Origin: an uncultured Eubacteriales bacterium
GTDB lineage: Bacteria > Bacillota > Clostridia > Oscillospirales > CAG-382
Direction of reading: 5' to 3'
Length of the DNA: 47,028 nucleotides
Assembly (NCBI GenBank): GCA_934479825.1
Contig: CAKSOW010000022.1
Coordinates: forward strand, 1 to 47,028
The notes under the pieces: generated by a model
Seen by the model: the letters and a program-made list of their open reading frames with translations, nothing else
What the model was told of the DNA's origin: nothing
The model's database searches: none
Part shown: positions 1-6,555 of the stretch, in pieces
Numbering within the stretch: the stretch's first letter is position 1
How the letters are laid out: every line of letters starts with the position of its first letter
Made by a program: the position numbers and the translations under genes

Positions 1-63
1 TCATGCCACATTTTTTACATCCAAAGTTTCTTTAATTTTTTTGATTTTATGGCTTGACTTTTA

Positions 64-966
64 TTAGCAGGTCTTATGCGACTTTTTCTTTTCCTTACCA
101 ATCTCTTTATATTTGCCCGTGTATTTGAAAAGCTCGTTTTCGCCGGGTAGATAGAGATTTCTGTTTTCAAGGCATTTGAATACATCACACTTTGAATTTC
201 CTGAAGCTTTATAAAAATCACTATGTGAATAAATCTTATCTGCCTTGCCGTGAACACCTTCATAAGTTTCGCTCCACATTTTCATATCCTTATCAGAATG
301 TAAATACTGTGATGTTTTGTAAATCGGTTCATTTTTAGGTATGTTTCCAACGGGCAAGAAATGATATTCACCATATTGAAAAGTATTAGGGTTTTTCATC
401 GCTTTTTCGCACTCTAACACATCAATAAGCCATTCGGGATAATGCTCTTGTTTTAGCTCTCCAAGAATGTGGAAGCGTTCCCATCTTGATTGTTCTCCGT
501 CAAGCATACGATAATTAAAGATAGCATTTCCGATAGCACCCGGTCTTGCACCATTGCCACCCGTGCATCTTATAATCTGATTTGATGCAGTCCTATATTC
601 AGGTCTTAAACTTGATGGTTTTACAACAAGAATTTTGCCTTCAAGATTTTCTCCAAACACTTCCTGATTGCACATATCGGCGGTTATAAGTTGCTTTGGA
701 ACACCTTCTTTAATATACTCGTCAACGATTTTCTCAAGCTGATTATCAAGGCGGTCAAAGTAATTTTTCATTGCCATCAAATAATCTTCGTTTTGGTAAA
801 CATCATCGTAATATTCAAACATCCCATTATTACGAACTTCGCAAACCATATAATATTTCCCGTCAGGAGCTTTTAAGTTTTCACACAAAGCAAATTCTCT
901 TACACCTACAAACATAGAATTGACAACCTTATAATCGTCAATCATTCTATTTTTTTCTTTCGCCAT
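64..966 (-). CDS. Hypothetical protein of mobile-element type, 300 aa
   Basis: I do not recognise a named family. The protein is soluble, with no signal peptide or membrane segment. The middle contains a motif of the form IRCTGGNGARPGAIGNA, followed by GEQSRWERFHILGEL. This Gly-rich patch followed by an Arg/Trp segment is a pattern I associate with accessory proteins of gut Firmicutes conjugative elements. The start was placed at the ATG at 964-966 because a GAGGTG ribosome binding site lies 7 bases upstream; an in-frame ATG 54 bases further upstream has no comparable site. It is the last gene of the parA-parB operon, 10 bases after the preceding small Cys-rich gene. Its function is unknown. 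Confidence 0.7.
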   Translation of the reverse strand: MAKEKNRMIDDYKVVNSMFVGVREFALCENLKAPDGKYYMVCEVRNNGMFEYYDDVYQNEDYLMAMKNYFDRLDNQLEKIVDEYIKEGVPKQLITADMCNQEVFGENLEGKILVVKPSSLRPEYRTASNQIIRCTGGNGARPGAIGNAIFNYRMLDGEQSRWERFHILGELKQEHYPEWLIDVLECEKAMKNPNTFQYGEYHFLPVGNIPKNEPIYKTSQYLHSDKDMKMWSETYEGVHGKADKIYSHSDFYKASGNSKCDVFKCLENRNLYLPGENELFKYTGKYKEIGKEKKKSHKTC

Positions 967-976
967 ATTCGACACC

Positions 977-1174
977 TCATTTCTTATCGTTTTTATGCCT
1001 TGCTTCATAAATTTGAGCATAATTGCAGGGAGGATATTTCTCCAAGTCTGCTTTTACTTGCTCCGTTGTTTTACAAAAAGAACATTTGCCACTATTACAA
1101 AGCATTTCAGTTAATATTCTGCATCTCGTTGGAGTATAGTAATGACAATTCAATTTATTCAATTTCATCACCAT
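977..1174 (-). CDS. Small Cys-rich protein, 65 aa
   Basis: This 65-residue protein has six Cys residues, including a CNSGKCSFC cluster and a later PPCNYAQ. That spacing suggests a small metal-binding fold, but I do not recognise a family. The start overlaps the end of the preceding gene by 20 bases and has AAAGG six bases upstream of the ATG, so translational coupling is likely. It belongs to the minus-strand mobile-element operon. It is short enough that expression evidence would be welcome, but its packing between two other genes with good ribosome binding sites supports it. Confidence 0.55.
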   Translation of the reverse strand: MVMKLNKLNCHYYTPTRCRILTEMLCNSGKCSFCKTTEQVKADLEKYPPCNYAQIYEARHKNDKK

Positions 1175-1355
1175 CCAATGCCTTTAATTCAATCGTACTT
1201 ACAATCTTATATCCGTGACTTTTAGCAAGTTCTTTAAGCTCGAAAATAAGTTGTCTGCGTTCTTCCTTTTGGACATTCTTCAAGGCTTCGTATGCGGTAT
1301 TATCGTTATATCCGCTATCGTTATACCTCATATCGGGTTGTCTTGTATTTGGCAT
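1155..1355 (-). CDS. Small hypothetical protein, 66 aa
   Basis: The start is set at the ATG at 1353-1355, which has AGAGGTGAT immediately upstream; the longer open frame upstream lacks such a site. The protein is hydrophilic. The N-terminal third is Asn/Asp/Tyr-rich (residues about 1-25). A predicted helical, charged segment follows (KNVQKEERRQLIFELKELAK), and the protein ends in an acidic tail. No known domain is apparent. It starts five bases before the stop of the upstream gene, consistent with coupled translation in a mobile-element operon. Confidence 0.5.
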   Translation of the reverse strand: MPNTRQPDMRYNDSGYNDNTAYEALKNVQKEERRQLIFELKELAKSHGYKIVSTIELKALDGDEIE

Positions 1356-1359
1356 AACA

Positions 1360-1617
1360 TCACCTCTCAGGCTCCGGTGGTTTTTTCTTTTTGAACTGCT
1401 CATAAAACCGTACCTTATCAAGAGCACGCTCACAGAAATCCTTTTGAGCAGAAAGTAAGCTTGTAGAGTAATGTCCCCAAAAATAATCATTTTTGTCTTT
1501 GCACTCCCAAGTTACAAACATATCAGGTCTTGTTTCGTGTACGCCGAGTACAATTTCTGATTCTCCGATTGTAATTGAGTTTGTTATGATGTATCCTGCG
1601 TTTTTTCTCCAATCCAT
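1360..1617 (-). CDS. Hypothetical mobile-element protein, 85 aa
   Basis: The chosen ATG at 1615-1617 has ATGGAGGTAAAC upstream. The sequence has a compact core (GESEIVLGVHETRPDMFVTWEC, then DYFWGHYSTSLLSAQKDFCERA). I associate this VTWEC/WGHY pattern with a short uncharacterised family common in Firmicutes integrative elements, but I cannot name it. The C-terminus is Lys/Pro-rich (KKKKPPEPER). It sits between the small membrane ORF and the 66-aa gene in the same minus-strand operon. Function unknown. Confidence 0.6.
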   Translation of the reverse strand: MDWRKNAGYIITNSITIGESEIVLGVHETRPDMFVTWECKDKNDYFWGHYSTSLLSAQKDFCERALDKVRFYEQFKKKKPPEPER

Positions 1618-1652
1618 AATGTTTACCTCCATAAAAATAGCCGACATACTTT

Positions 1653-1790
1653 TTATTCGTAGTCGGCATTATTTGTATTAAGTTTTTCAAGGCTTCGTTC
1701 CTCCTGACCTGCTATAATAAAGCAACACATCATTACTACACCAAAAACAGTTCCGGCAAAAAAAGCTAATGTTATCCATAACCAAATCAT
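1653..1790 (-). CDS. Small single-pass membrane protein, DUF3789-like, 45 aa
   Basis: A 45-codon frame starts at the ATG at 1788-1790 with GGAGAG upstream and ends TAA at 1653-1655. The first 27 residues form one hydrophobic helix (MIWLWITLAFFAGTVFGVVM, then MCCFIIAG), followed by a charged tail (QEERSLEKLN). This matches the small DUF3789-type proteins found in Firmicutes conjugative elements. The start lies two bases past the parB stop and the parB 3' end carries its ribosome binding site, so it is probably coupled to parB. Function unknown; it is below the usual gene-calling length. Confidence 0.65.
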   Translation of the reverse strand: MIWLWITLAFFAGTVFGVVMMCCFIIAGQEERSLEKLNTNNADYE

Positions 1791-1792
1791 AT

Positions 1793-2713
1793 TTATCTCT
1801 CCATTTCTAATTTGCGATGCCATTTTTCAAGAAGCTTTATAATTGTATCTTCCATTTGTTGTTTTGAATAACCTTTAGGGAAGTATTTCTTTAATTTGTC
1901 ATCGCCAAGTGTTATTTTAATCTTTTCTTCTTTTTGTTCTTGCATAATCGAAAGAATTACATCAGGATTTAATCGTCCTTCATCAAAGAAACGGTGCATT
2001 TTTTTAGCTTGTTCAATAGAAGGGCAAGTTTCTTCACTTTTGATTGCTTCCAAAATCGCTACTTGTTCTTTAGTTTTTAAGTATGATAATTCAACACCTG
2101 CATTGAGTGCCATATCTTTACTGTCCACCATTGCAAGCAACGGATCAATCAATTCTGTCAGGCGAATATATCTGCGAATTTGGTCTTTACTTTCGCCAAC
2201 TTGTTCTCCTAATATCTCATCAGAACGACCACTCACAAAATTAGTCGCAATTTGCGACACATTTTCTTTTGATGGTCTGCCGGCTTTTCTTTTCATAGCT
2301 TCAAGTCGCATCTGATATGCAAAAGCTTTCTCACTCGGTAAAATATGTTCTCTTTGCAAATTGCTATCTACAAGCAATATTACCGCCGTATCATCATCAA
2401 GGTCCTTAACTACAACGGGAACTTCTGTTATACCTGCTTTTTCACAAGCTCTTGCACGTCTGTGTCCTGAAAGTATTTCATAACCGCCTTCAGGATGTGG
2501 TCGCACAACTATCGGGGATAAAACACCATTTACTTTTATACTATCAACAAGTTCTTCCATATCTTCGTTATCAATCACCTTAAATGGTTGCTCTGAAAAC
2601 GGTTTTAGTTCAGACAGTTGCATTGGTATAATTTCTTCCGTTTTTCTCCCAACATCTGTTTTGAAAAGGTCATCGTATGATTTCAGACCTATGTTTCTTC
2701 CGTTGTTTGCCAT
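1793..2713 (-). CDS. parB: ParB/Spo0J-family partition protein
   Basis: This 306-aa protein is the DNA-binding member of a ParAB partition system. Residues about 28-115 form the ParB N-terminal nuclease-like/CTPase domain, with the hallmark GGYEILSGHRRARACEKAG (box II) and VDSNLQREHILPSEKAFAY (box III). A central helix-turn-helix region follows (GESKDQIRRYIRLTELI), then a Lys-rich C-terminus. The ATG at 2711-2713 has AAAGGAGGTG upstream, and the first 44 bases overlap the parA 3' end, giving translational coupling. Its job is to bind parS-like sites and, with ParA, segregate or stabilise the element. No parS site was identified by eye. Confidence 0.93.
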   Translation of the reverse strand: MANNGRNIGLKSYDDLFKTDVGRKTEEIIPMQLSELKPFSEQPFKVIDNEDMEELVDSIKVNGVLSPIVVRPHPEGGYEILSGHRRARACEKAGITEVPVVVKDLDDDTAVILLVDSNLQREHILPSEKAFAYQMRLEAMKRKAGRPSKENVSQIATNFVSGRSDEILGEQVGESKDQIRRYIRLTELIDPLLAMVDSKDMALNAGVELSYLKTKEQVAILEAIKSEETCPSIEQAKKMHRFFDEGRLNPDVILSIMQEQKEEKIKITLGDDKLKKYFPKGYSKQQMEDTIIKLLEKWHRKLEMER

Positions 2714-3488
2714 TATCAAGCACCTCCTTTGTTAAGTCCTTGTATGCTTCTGCAGCTTTTCCATTTTTGTCATAAGCGAAAATACTTTTGCCAACCGCAG
2801 AAGTTTCAGCCGCTTTGATAGAGTGTGGTATTTCAGTTTTGTAAATAGTTAAGTTTTTTGAATAACTCATCCTAATTATTCTTGAAATATCCTTTGCATA
2901 ATTGGTTCTTTTATCAACCATTGTCAGCAATATTCCGCCAATAGTTAGCTTGGGGTTAATCTGTCTTTTAACCTTACCAACAGTAGTTAATAACTGTTCC
3001 AATCCTTTCGCCGGAAGATAGTGTGCCTGAACGGGAATTATAACCTCATCTGCTGCAGCAAGGGAATTTATAGTGAGCATACCCAAGGAGGGTGTACAAT
3101 CAATCAACACATAGTCGTAATTGTTTTTTACTTGGTCGATATAATTCTTCAATGCTCTTTCTCTGTTCATCACAGTTACAAGTGCAGTTTCCATACCCGA
3201 CAGTTCTATATTTGCCGGAACTAAATCAACACCCTCATCGTGATGTAAAATTCCCTCGTCACTTTTTATGGGTTCTTCGTTCATAGCTTTCCCCATAAGC
3301 GTTGACAATGTTATTTCCATTTCATCAGGATTCTGAAATCCCAAGCTTTCCGTTAAACTACCCTGAGCATCGCAATCTATAAGCAAAACCTTTTTTCCTT
3401 CGTTTGCAAGACCAATACCCAGGTTTACTGTTGTGGTGGTTTTGCCGACACCACCTTTCTGATTTGCTATTGCAATAACTTTACTCAT
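2670..3488 (-). CDS. parA: ParA-family partition ATPase
   Basis: This 272-aa protein is a Walker-type (deviant Walker A) ATPase. The motif KGGVGKTTTTVNLG starts at about residue 11, DCDAQGSLT (Walker A') at about 40, and the Walker B region YDYVLIDCTPSLG at about 125. It has no long N-terminal HTH extension, so it resembles chromosomal Soj or plasmid type Ib-like ParA. The start ATG at 3486-3488 has AAGGAGG upstream, inside the last codons of repA. It couples ATP binding and hydrolysis to movement of ParB-bound DNA. Confidence 0.95.
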   Translation of the reverse strand: MSKVIAIANQKGGVGKTTTTVNLGIGLANEGKKVLLIDCDAQGSLTESLGFQNPDEMEITLSTLMGKAMNEEPIKSDEGILHHDEGVDLVPANIELSGMETALVTVMNRERALKNYIDQVKNNYDYVLIDCTPSLGMLTINSLAAADEVIIPVQAHYLPAKGLEQLLTTVGKVKRQINPKLTIGGILLTMVDKRTNYAKDISRIIRMSYSKNLTIYKTEIPHSIKAAETSAVGKSIFAYDKNGKAAEAYKDLTKEVLDNGKQRKKHRSEIIR

Positions 3489-3490
3489 TT

Positions 3491-4369
3491 TCAAAAACCT
3501 CCTTGTGCCATATCATTTTTAACCATATTTGTCAAAACCGTATCTGCGGTTGCAGGCATATTAAAAAGGGAAGTAATTAAATATGCCTTTGGATTATAAA
3601 TTTTTTCTGTGTGTCTGTTGAATTCCAAAAGAAATGATTGGAGATTTTCATTTGTAACTTCCCTGAATCTCTGCTTAACCAACTCTGCCGGATATTGTTT
3701 ACCTTCGATAGTGTAATAAGGTGTATTCATTGTCAAAACTTCAGCCATAATTTCAACTATCTCGTCAATTAAGGGTTTATCTCTGTCAGAAAGAAAGCAA
3801 TCATACTCAATATTTTCTTTTATTTCCTCAACTGCATCATTATATCTATCTATCCATCTTTGATTATTTTGTTCTATATCCTCACCGTATTGTTCCGGCT
3901 CTCTTTGATTGATAGATGGATTTTTTATATAATCAGTTTTTAATTCTTTTTTATTTGATTTATTAGTATTTAATTGCGTTGGATTTTCCAATGCTGGTTC
4001 TTCCAACATAGGTTCTCCCAATTTTGGATTATCCAACATTGGATTTTCCAATATTGTTTTTTTTAATTTAGGTTCTACCGGGAACTCATGTATCACATAT
4101 TCAATACTTCCGAGTTGTCCTTTTTCGTTTCTGATTCTTTCTCTGACAACATAACCTTGTTGCTCAAGTTCAAGAACGGCTACTCTTATTGCATCAACTC
4201 CTTCTTTACTTATTAGCGACAATCCCTTTAGTGTATAATCCCATTCTTCAGGTAGAGAGAGCATCAATGACATAAGTCCTTTTGCTTTCAAAGTAAGATT
4301 TCGGTTTCGCAAATGATGATTTGACATAATTGTAAAATCCTTCGTTTTTTCAATTCTAAAAACAGACAT
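3491..4369 (-). CDS. RepA-like replication initiator (N-terminal winged helix, DUF6017-like C-terminus)
   Basis: This 292-aa protein has the architecture of Firmicutes plasmid/ICE replication initiators. Residues 1-105 form a winged-helix domain (SNHHLRNRNLTLKAKGLMSL, then YVVRERIRN). A repetitive linker of five-residue units follows (ENPML, DNPKL, GEPML, EEPAL, ENP). The C-terminal domain, about 180-285, resembles DUF6017. The start ATG is preceded by GGGAGGTGAAATA. The linker is encoded by five tandem 15-bp repeats that resemble iterons. It lies directly upstream of parA, as in many replicon backbones. The replication role is inferred from context and architecture. Confidence 0.75.
   Translation of the reverse strand: MSVFRIEKTKDFTIMSNHHLRNRNLTLKAKGLMSLMLSLPEEWDYTLKGLSLISKEGVDAIRVAVLELEQQGYVVRERIRNEKGQLGSIEYVIHEFPVEPKLKKTILENPMLDNPKLGEPMLEEPALENPTQLNTNKSNKKELKTDYIKNPSINQREPEQYGEDIEQNNQRWIDRYNDAVEEIKENIEYDCFLSDRDKPLIDEIVEIMAEVLTMNTPYYTIEGKQYPAELVKQRFREVTNENLQSFLLEFNRHTEKIYNPKAYLITSLFNMPATADTVLTNMVKNDMAQGGF
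3981..4055. repeat. Five tandem 15-bp iteron-like repeats inside repA
   Basis: Units start at 3981, 3996, 4011, 4026 and 4041, each 15 bp, with consensus GGWTYWYCCAAYNTW on the plus strand. All five keep GG at positions 1-2 and CCAA (one CCCAA) in the middle. They encode the five-residue protein linker repeat of the repA product. In RepA_N-type plasmids the origin iterons lie within the rep coding sequence, so this array is a candidate origin. The repetition is seen directly; the origin role is inferred. Confidence 0.7.
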
Positions 4370-4375
4370 TATTTC

Positions 4376-4387
4376 ACCTCCCAATAC
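4376..4387 (-). promoter_or_regulatory. repA ribosome binding site, complementary to an upstream leader segment
   Basis: Read on the minus strand this is GTATTGGGAGGT, ending seven bases before the repA ATG. The 12 bases are perfectly complementary in the transcript to the segment made from 4427-4438, about 40 bases upstream in the leader. Pairing would occlude the Shine-Dalgarno sequence. Confidence 0.6.
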
Positions 4388-4400
4388 ATAAATTTAGATA

Positions 4401-4452
4401 ACAAAAAAGAAGGTTGCTACACTCCCGTATTGGGAGGTAACAACCTTCTTTC
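4401..4452 (-). terminator. Nested hairpin terminator/attenuator upstream of repA
   Basis: On the minus strand the 10-bp stem AAGAAGGTTG/CAACCTTCTT is followed by TTTTTTGTT, a rho-independent terminator for the truncated gene at 4463. An inner stem CTCCC/GGGAG sits inside the loop. The loop strand carries the 12-base anti-ribosome-binding-site segment for repA, so termination or folding here may control repA expression. Confidence 0.7.
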
Positions 4453-4462
4453 TAAACATTTA

Positions 4463-4615
4463 TTATGCTGCTAATTTGATATTTAATATCATTTCGGGTT
4501 CTTCAGCTTTCTTTTTTCTTGTATAATCAGGGCTTGTTCCATACTTCAAACAACGCTCAAACACTTGTATTTCTGCGAGTTTCAGGGCATTTTTATCTAA
4601 AGGAGCATTAAACAC
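4463..4615 (-). pseudogene. 3' end of an unidentified gene, cut off at the 4612-4618 junction
   Basis: The minus-strand frame from 4615 to the stop at 4463 encodes about 50 residues (VFNAPLDKNALKLAEIQVF, then ERCLKYGTSPDYTRKKK, ending MILNIKLAA). Upstream of 4615 the frame continues only by chance into the antisense of the catalase gene, so the natural 5' part is missing. It is followed by the hairpin terminator at 4401-4452. I do not recognise the family. It belongs to the AT-rich mobile block and is broken at exactly the place where the catalase gene on the other side is broken. Confidence 0.5.
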
Positions 4616-4617
4616 AC

Positions 4618-5037
4618 GATGTAGGTACCGAAGAACTGGCGCATATGGAAATGGTATGTGCAATCGTCCGGCAGCTCACACGCAATCTTACCATCGAAGA
4701 AATCAATGAGGCCGGCTTTGCCCCCTACTATGTCGACCACGGTCCCGGTATCTGGCCGCAGTCGGCCGGCGGCGTGCCGTTCTCTTCGGTCGCATTCCAG
4801 TCAAAAGGCGATGTCATTACCGATCTGACAGAAGATCTGGCAGCAGAACAAAAAGCAAGAACCACCTATGACAATATTCTTCGTCTGGTAGACGATCCCG
4901 ATGTCCGTGAACCGATTCGTTTTTTACGCGCACGCGAAATTGTCCACTTCCAACGTTTCGGCGAAGCGCTTGAAAATGCCAAACGCCGGCTGAATTCAAA
5001 AAATCTGTACGCATTCAATCCCGAAGTAGAAAAATAA
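4618..5037 (+). CDS. Manganese catalase / CotJC-family spore coat protein, 5'-truncated
   Basis: About 139 C-terminal residues of a ferritin-like di-manganese catalase remain. Homology begins before the first in-frame Met, at the codons for DVGTEELAHMEMV, which contain the conserved E-x-x-H metal-ligand pair. Later ligands lie in DLAAEQKARTTYDNIL and REIVHFQRFGEAL. The family is about 190 residues or longer, so roughly the first 50 residues are missing. An in-frame stop (TAA, 4609-4611) lies just left of the homology start, and no ribosome binding site is visible. In Clostridia this protein is typically a spore coat component encoded with cotJA/cotJB. Either the gene was interrupted by the left-hand mobile block or the contig is chimeric at this point. 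Confidence 0.85.
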   Translation, partial: DVGTEELAHMEMVCAIVRQLTRNLTIEEINEAGFAPYYVDHGPGIWPQSAGGVPFSSVAFQSKGDVITDLTEDLAAEQKARTTYDNILRLVDDPDVREPIRFLRAREIVHFQRFGEALENAKRRLNSKNLYAFNPEVEK

Positions 5038-5057
5038 AAGGTGAGGTGACTATTCCG

Positions 5058-5291
5058 ATGGACTGCGAATTTCTTATCGTAAGCTCAATCACCTATGCTT
5101 TAAAGGCAAAATCCGAGCTTGAAAGTCACGGGATTGTCTGTAAGGTGGAAAAAATCAAAAATGTTGCGTCTCTCGGCGGTTGCGGCTATGGAATTAAGGT
5201 AAGTCATAACGACTCATCGCGCGCACGCCGCTATATGAGTCTTGCCGGGATAAGGGTCATCACAACGATGGACTGCGGGGCAAAGACATGA
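5058..5291 (+). CDS. DUF3343 small protein (putative sulfur/selenium carrier)
   Basis: This 77-residue protein starts at the ATG at 5058 behind GAGGTG; an upstream GTG at 5046 lies inside that site. The sequence (FLIVSSITYALKAKSELESH, then CKVEKIKN, then LGGCGYGIKVS) matches the DUF3343 pattern, with an alternating fold resembling a small TusA-like carrier and a conserved Cys in the GGCGYG turn. Its stop overlaps the next gene's ATG (ATGA), and that gene is a cysteine desulfurase family enzyme. The pair is commonly found near selenium/sulfur handling genes. The carrier role is inferred from this context. Confidence 0.8.
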   Translation: MDCEFLIVSSITYALKAKSELESHGIVCKVEKIKNVASLGGCGYGIKVSHNDSSRARRYMSLAGIRVITTMDCGAKT

Positions 5292-6424
5292 AACGGTATA
5301 TCTATTTTGACAACGCCGCAACCACGGTCGGAAAACCGGAATGTGTCTTTCGTGCCATGCATAATGCTCTTGACCGGTTCGGCAACCCCGGCCGGAGCGG
5401 TCACGACCTTTCGTATAATGCCGCCTCGGAAATCTATGAATGCCGGAAAGCCGTCTGCCGTCTGTTCGGATACGACAAGCCCGAACGTGTTGTTTTCACT
5501 TACAATGCAACCTATGCCTTGAACATGGCTATCAAGGGTTATGCAATTCGCGGCAGTCACATACTCATTTCAAGCTATGAGCACAATTCCGTTATCCGCC
5601 CGGTTCATGCCCTATCCAAAGACGACTCGCGTGAAATATCCTATACCGTTTTTAATGCAACCGGCGCTGACAGCGAAATTCTGTACGATTTCGTTTCAAA
5701 AATCCGACCGAATACCCGTATGGCCGTCGTGACGCTTGCGTCCAACGTCTGCGGAAAAATCCTGCCGATAGCTTCGCTTGCCGACATCTGCCGCAAGCGG
5801 AACATTCTGCTTATCTGCGATGCCTCTCAGGCCGCCGGGTGTGTGCCGATCAATGTCAAGGCACTCGGAGTGGATGTTCTCTGCTTTGCCGGCCATAAGA
5901 GTCTTTATGGCCCACAAGGCAGCGGCGGTGCGCTTTTCTGCACAGACAAAGACCCTGAACCTGTCATTGAAGGCGGAAACGGTATTAATTCCGCCGACCG
6001 GAATATGAGCGGCACGCTTCCCGAACGGCTGGAAGCCGGTACGCTCGGAACACCGTCAATCTGCGGTCTTGCCGCCGGCATCGGCTATATCTCAAAAATC
6101 GGTATCGGTGAAATATTTGAACGCAATAAAATGCTGATTGACCGGCTGACCGGAAACTTAGCCGTTATCAAGGGCGTTAAACTGTACGGAATCCATGACA
6201 TGCGCACGCCGACACTGATTTTCAACAAAGCCGGATTTGCTTCGGAAGACGCGGCAAAAGCGCTGAATGAAAAAGGAATCTGCGTCCGGGGCGGTTTTCA
6301 CTGCGCCCCCATTGCCCATGCTTCGCTTGTGACAGGCGAATACGGGGCAATACGCGCGTCATTGTCCTTCATGAACACTCCGGCGGAGACCGACGCGTTT
6401 GCGCTTGCGGTAGAACGTATGTAA
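5288..6424 (+). CDS. Cysteine desulfurase family protein (class V aminotransferase fold)
   Basis: This 378-aa PLP enzyme would remove sulfur (or selenium) from cysteine (or selenocysteine) as an enzyme-bound persulfide. The PLP lysine is K204 in CFAGHKSLYGPQG. The aspartate and His/Gln contacts are in ICDASQAAG, the N-terminal signature is YFDNAATTVGKPE, and the likely catalytic Cys is in GGFHCAPIAH near residue 341. The length and motifs fit the family of stand-alone Firmicutes desulfurases (TIGR01977 type) rather than IscS/SufS proper. Translation is coupled to the DUF3343 gene by a 4-base overlap, suggesting DUF3343 is the sulfur acceptor or a partner. A terminator follows at 6446. Confidence 0.88.
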   Translation: MKRYIYFDNAATTVGKPECVFRAMHNALDRFGNPGRSGHDLSYNAASEIYECRKAVCRLFGYDKPERVVFTYNATYALNMAIKGYAIRGSHILISSYEHNSVIRPVHALSKDDSREISYTVFNATGADSEILYDFVSKIRPNTRMAVVTLASNVCGKILPIASLADICRKRNILLICDASQAAGCVPINVKALGVDVLCFAGHKSLYGPQGSGGALFCTDKDPEPVIEGGNGINSADRNMSGTLPERLEAGTLGTPSICGLAAGIGYISKIGIGEIFERNKMLIDRLTGNLAVIKGVKLYGIHDMRTPTLIFNKAGFASEDAAKALNEKGICVRGGFHCAPIAHASLVTGEYGAIRASLSFMNTPAETDAFALAVERM

Positions 6425-6445
6425 AAGCATTATTTCAAATATACA

Positions 6446-6478
6446 AAAAGCGGTTTGGTGTGGCAGACCGCTTTTTTG
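6446..6478 (+). terminator. Rho-independent terminator after the desulfurase gene
   Basis: The stem AAAAAGCGGTTTG/CAGACCGCTTTTTT with a short loop (one G-A mismatch near the tip) is followed by a T-run. It ends the DUF3343-desulfurase unit. Confidence 0.85.
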
Positions 6479-6491
6479 TTCTGCCGCTCGG

Positions 6492-6520
6492 TTGACTTTT
6501 GGGGTGTAAAATGGTATAAT
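6492..6520 (+). promoter_or_regulatory. Sigma-A promoter for the MBL hydrolase operon
   Basis: TTGACT at 6492-6497, a 17-bp spacer and TATAAT at 6515-6520. It directly follows the terminator and precedes the gene at 6556. Confidence 0.85.
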
Positions 6521-6555
6521 ACCATAAACTCTTTCATTTCAAGCGAGGTTCTTTT

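Larger units (their letters stand above)
1..4617 (-). mobile_element. Fragment of a plasmid or integrative/conjugative element (replication and partition module)
   Basis: All genes lie on the minus strand in one tightly packed, overlapping series: a truncated gene, repA-like, parA, parB, then small hypothetical genes. Base composition is visibly more AT-rich than the rest of the window. A ParA/ParB pair next to a replication-initiator-like protein and short accessory ORFs is the usual backbone of Firmicutes conjugative elements or plasmids. No integrase, relaxase or conjugation gene falls inside the window, so chromosomal element and plasmid cannot be told apart. The right boundary is set by the sudden start of a broken catalase gene at about 4618; the left end runs off the window. 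Confidence 0.75.

Noticed and set aside
3981..4055. Reading the 15-bp repeats as a CRISPR array
   Set aside because: Units abut with no spacers, and they encode a protein repeat in the repA frame.
4645..5037. Taking the ATG at 4645 as the true start of the catalase gene
   Set aside because: Family homology continues upstream to 4618 without a start codon, and no ribosome binding site precedes the ATG. The gene is truncated.
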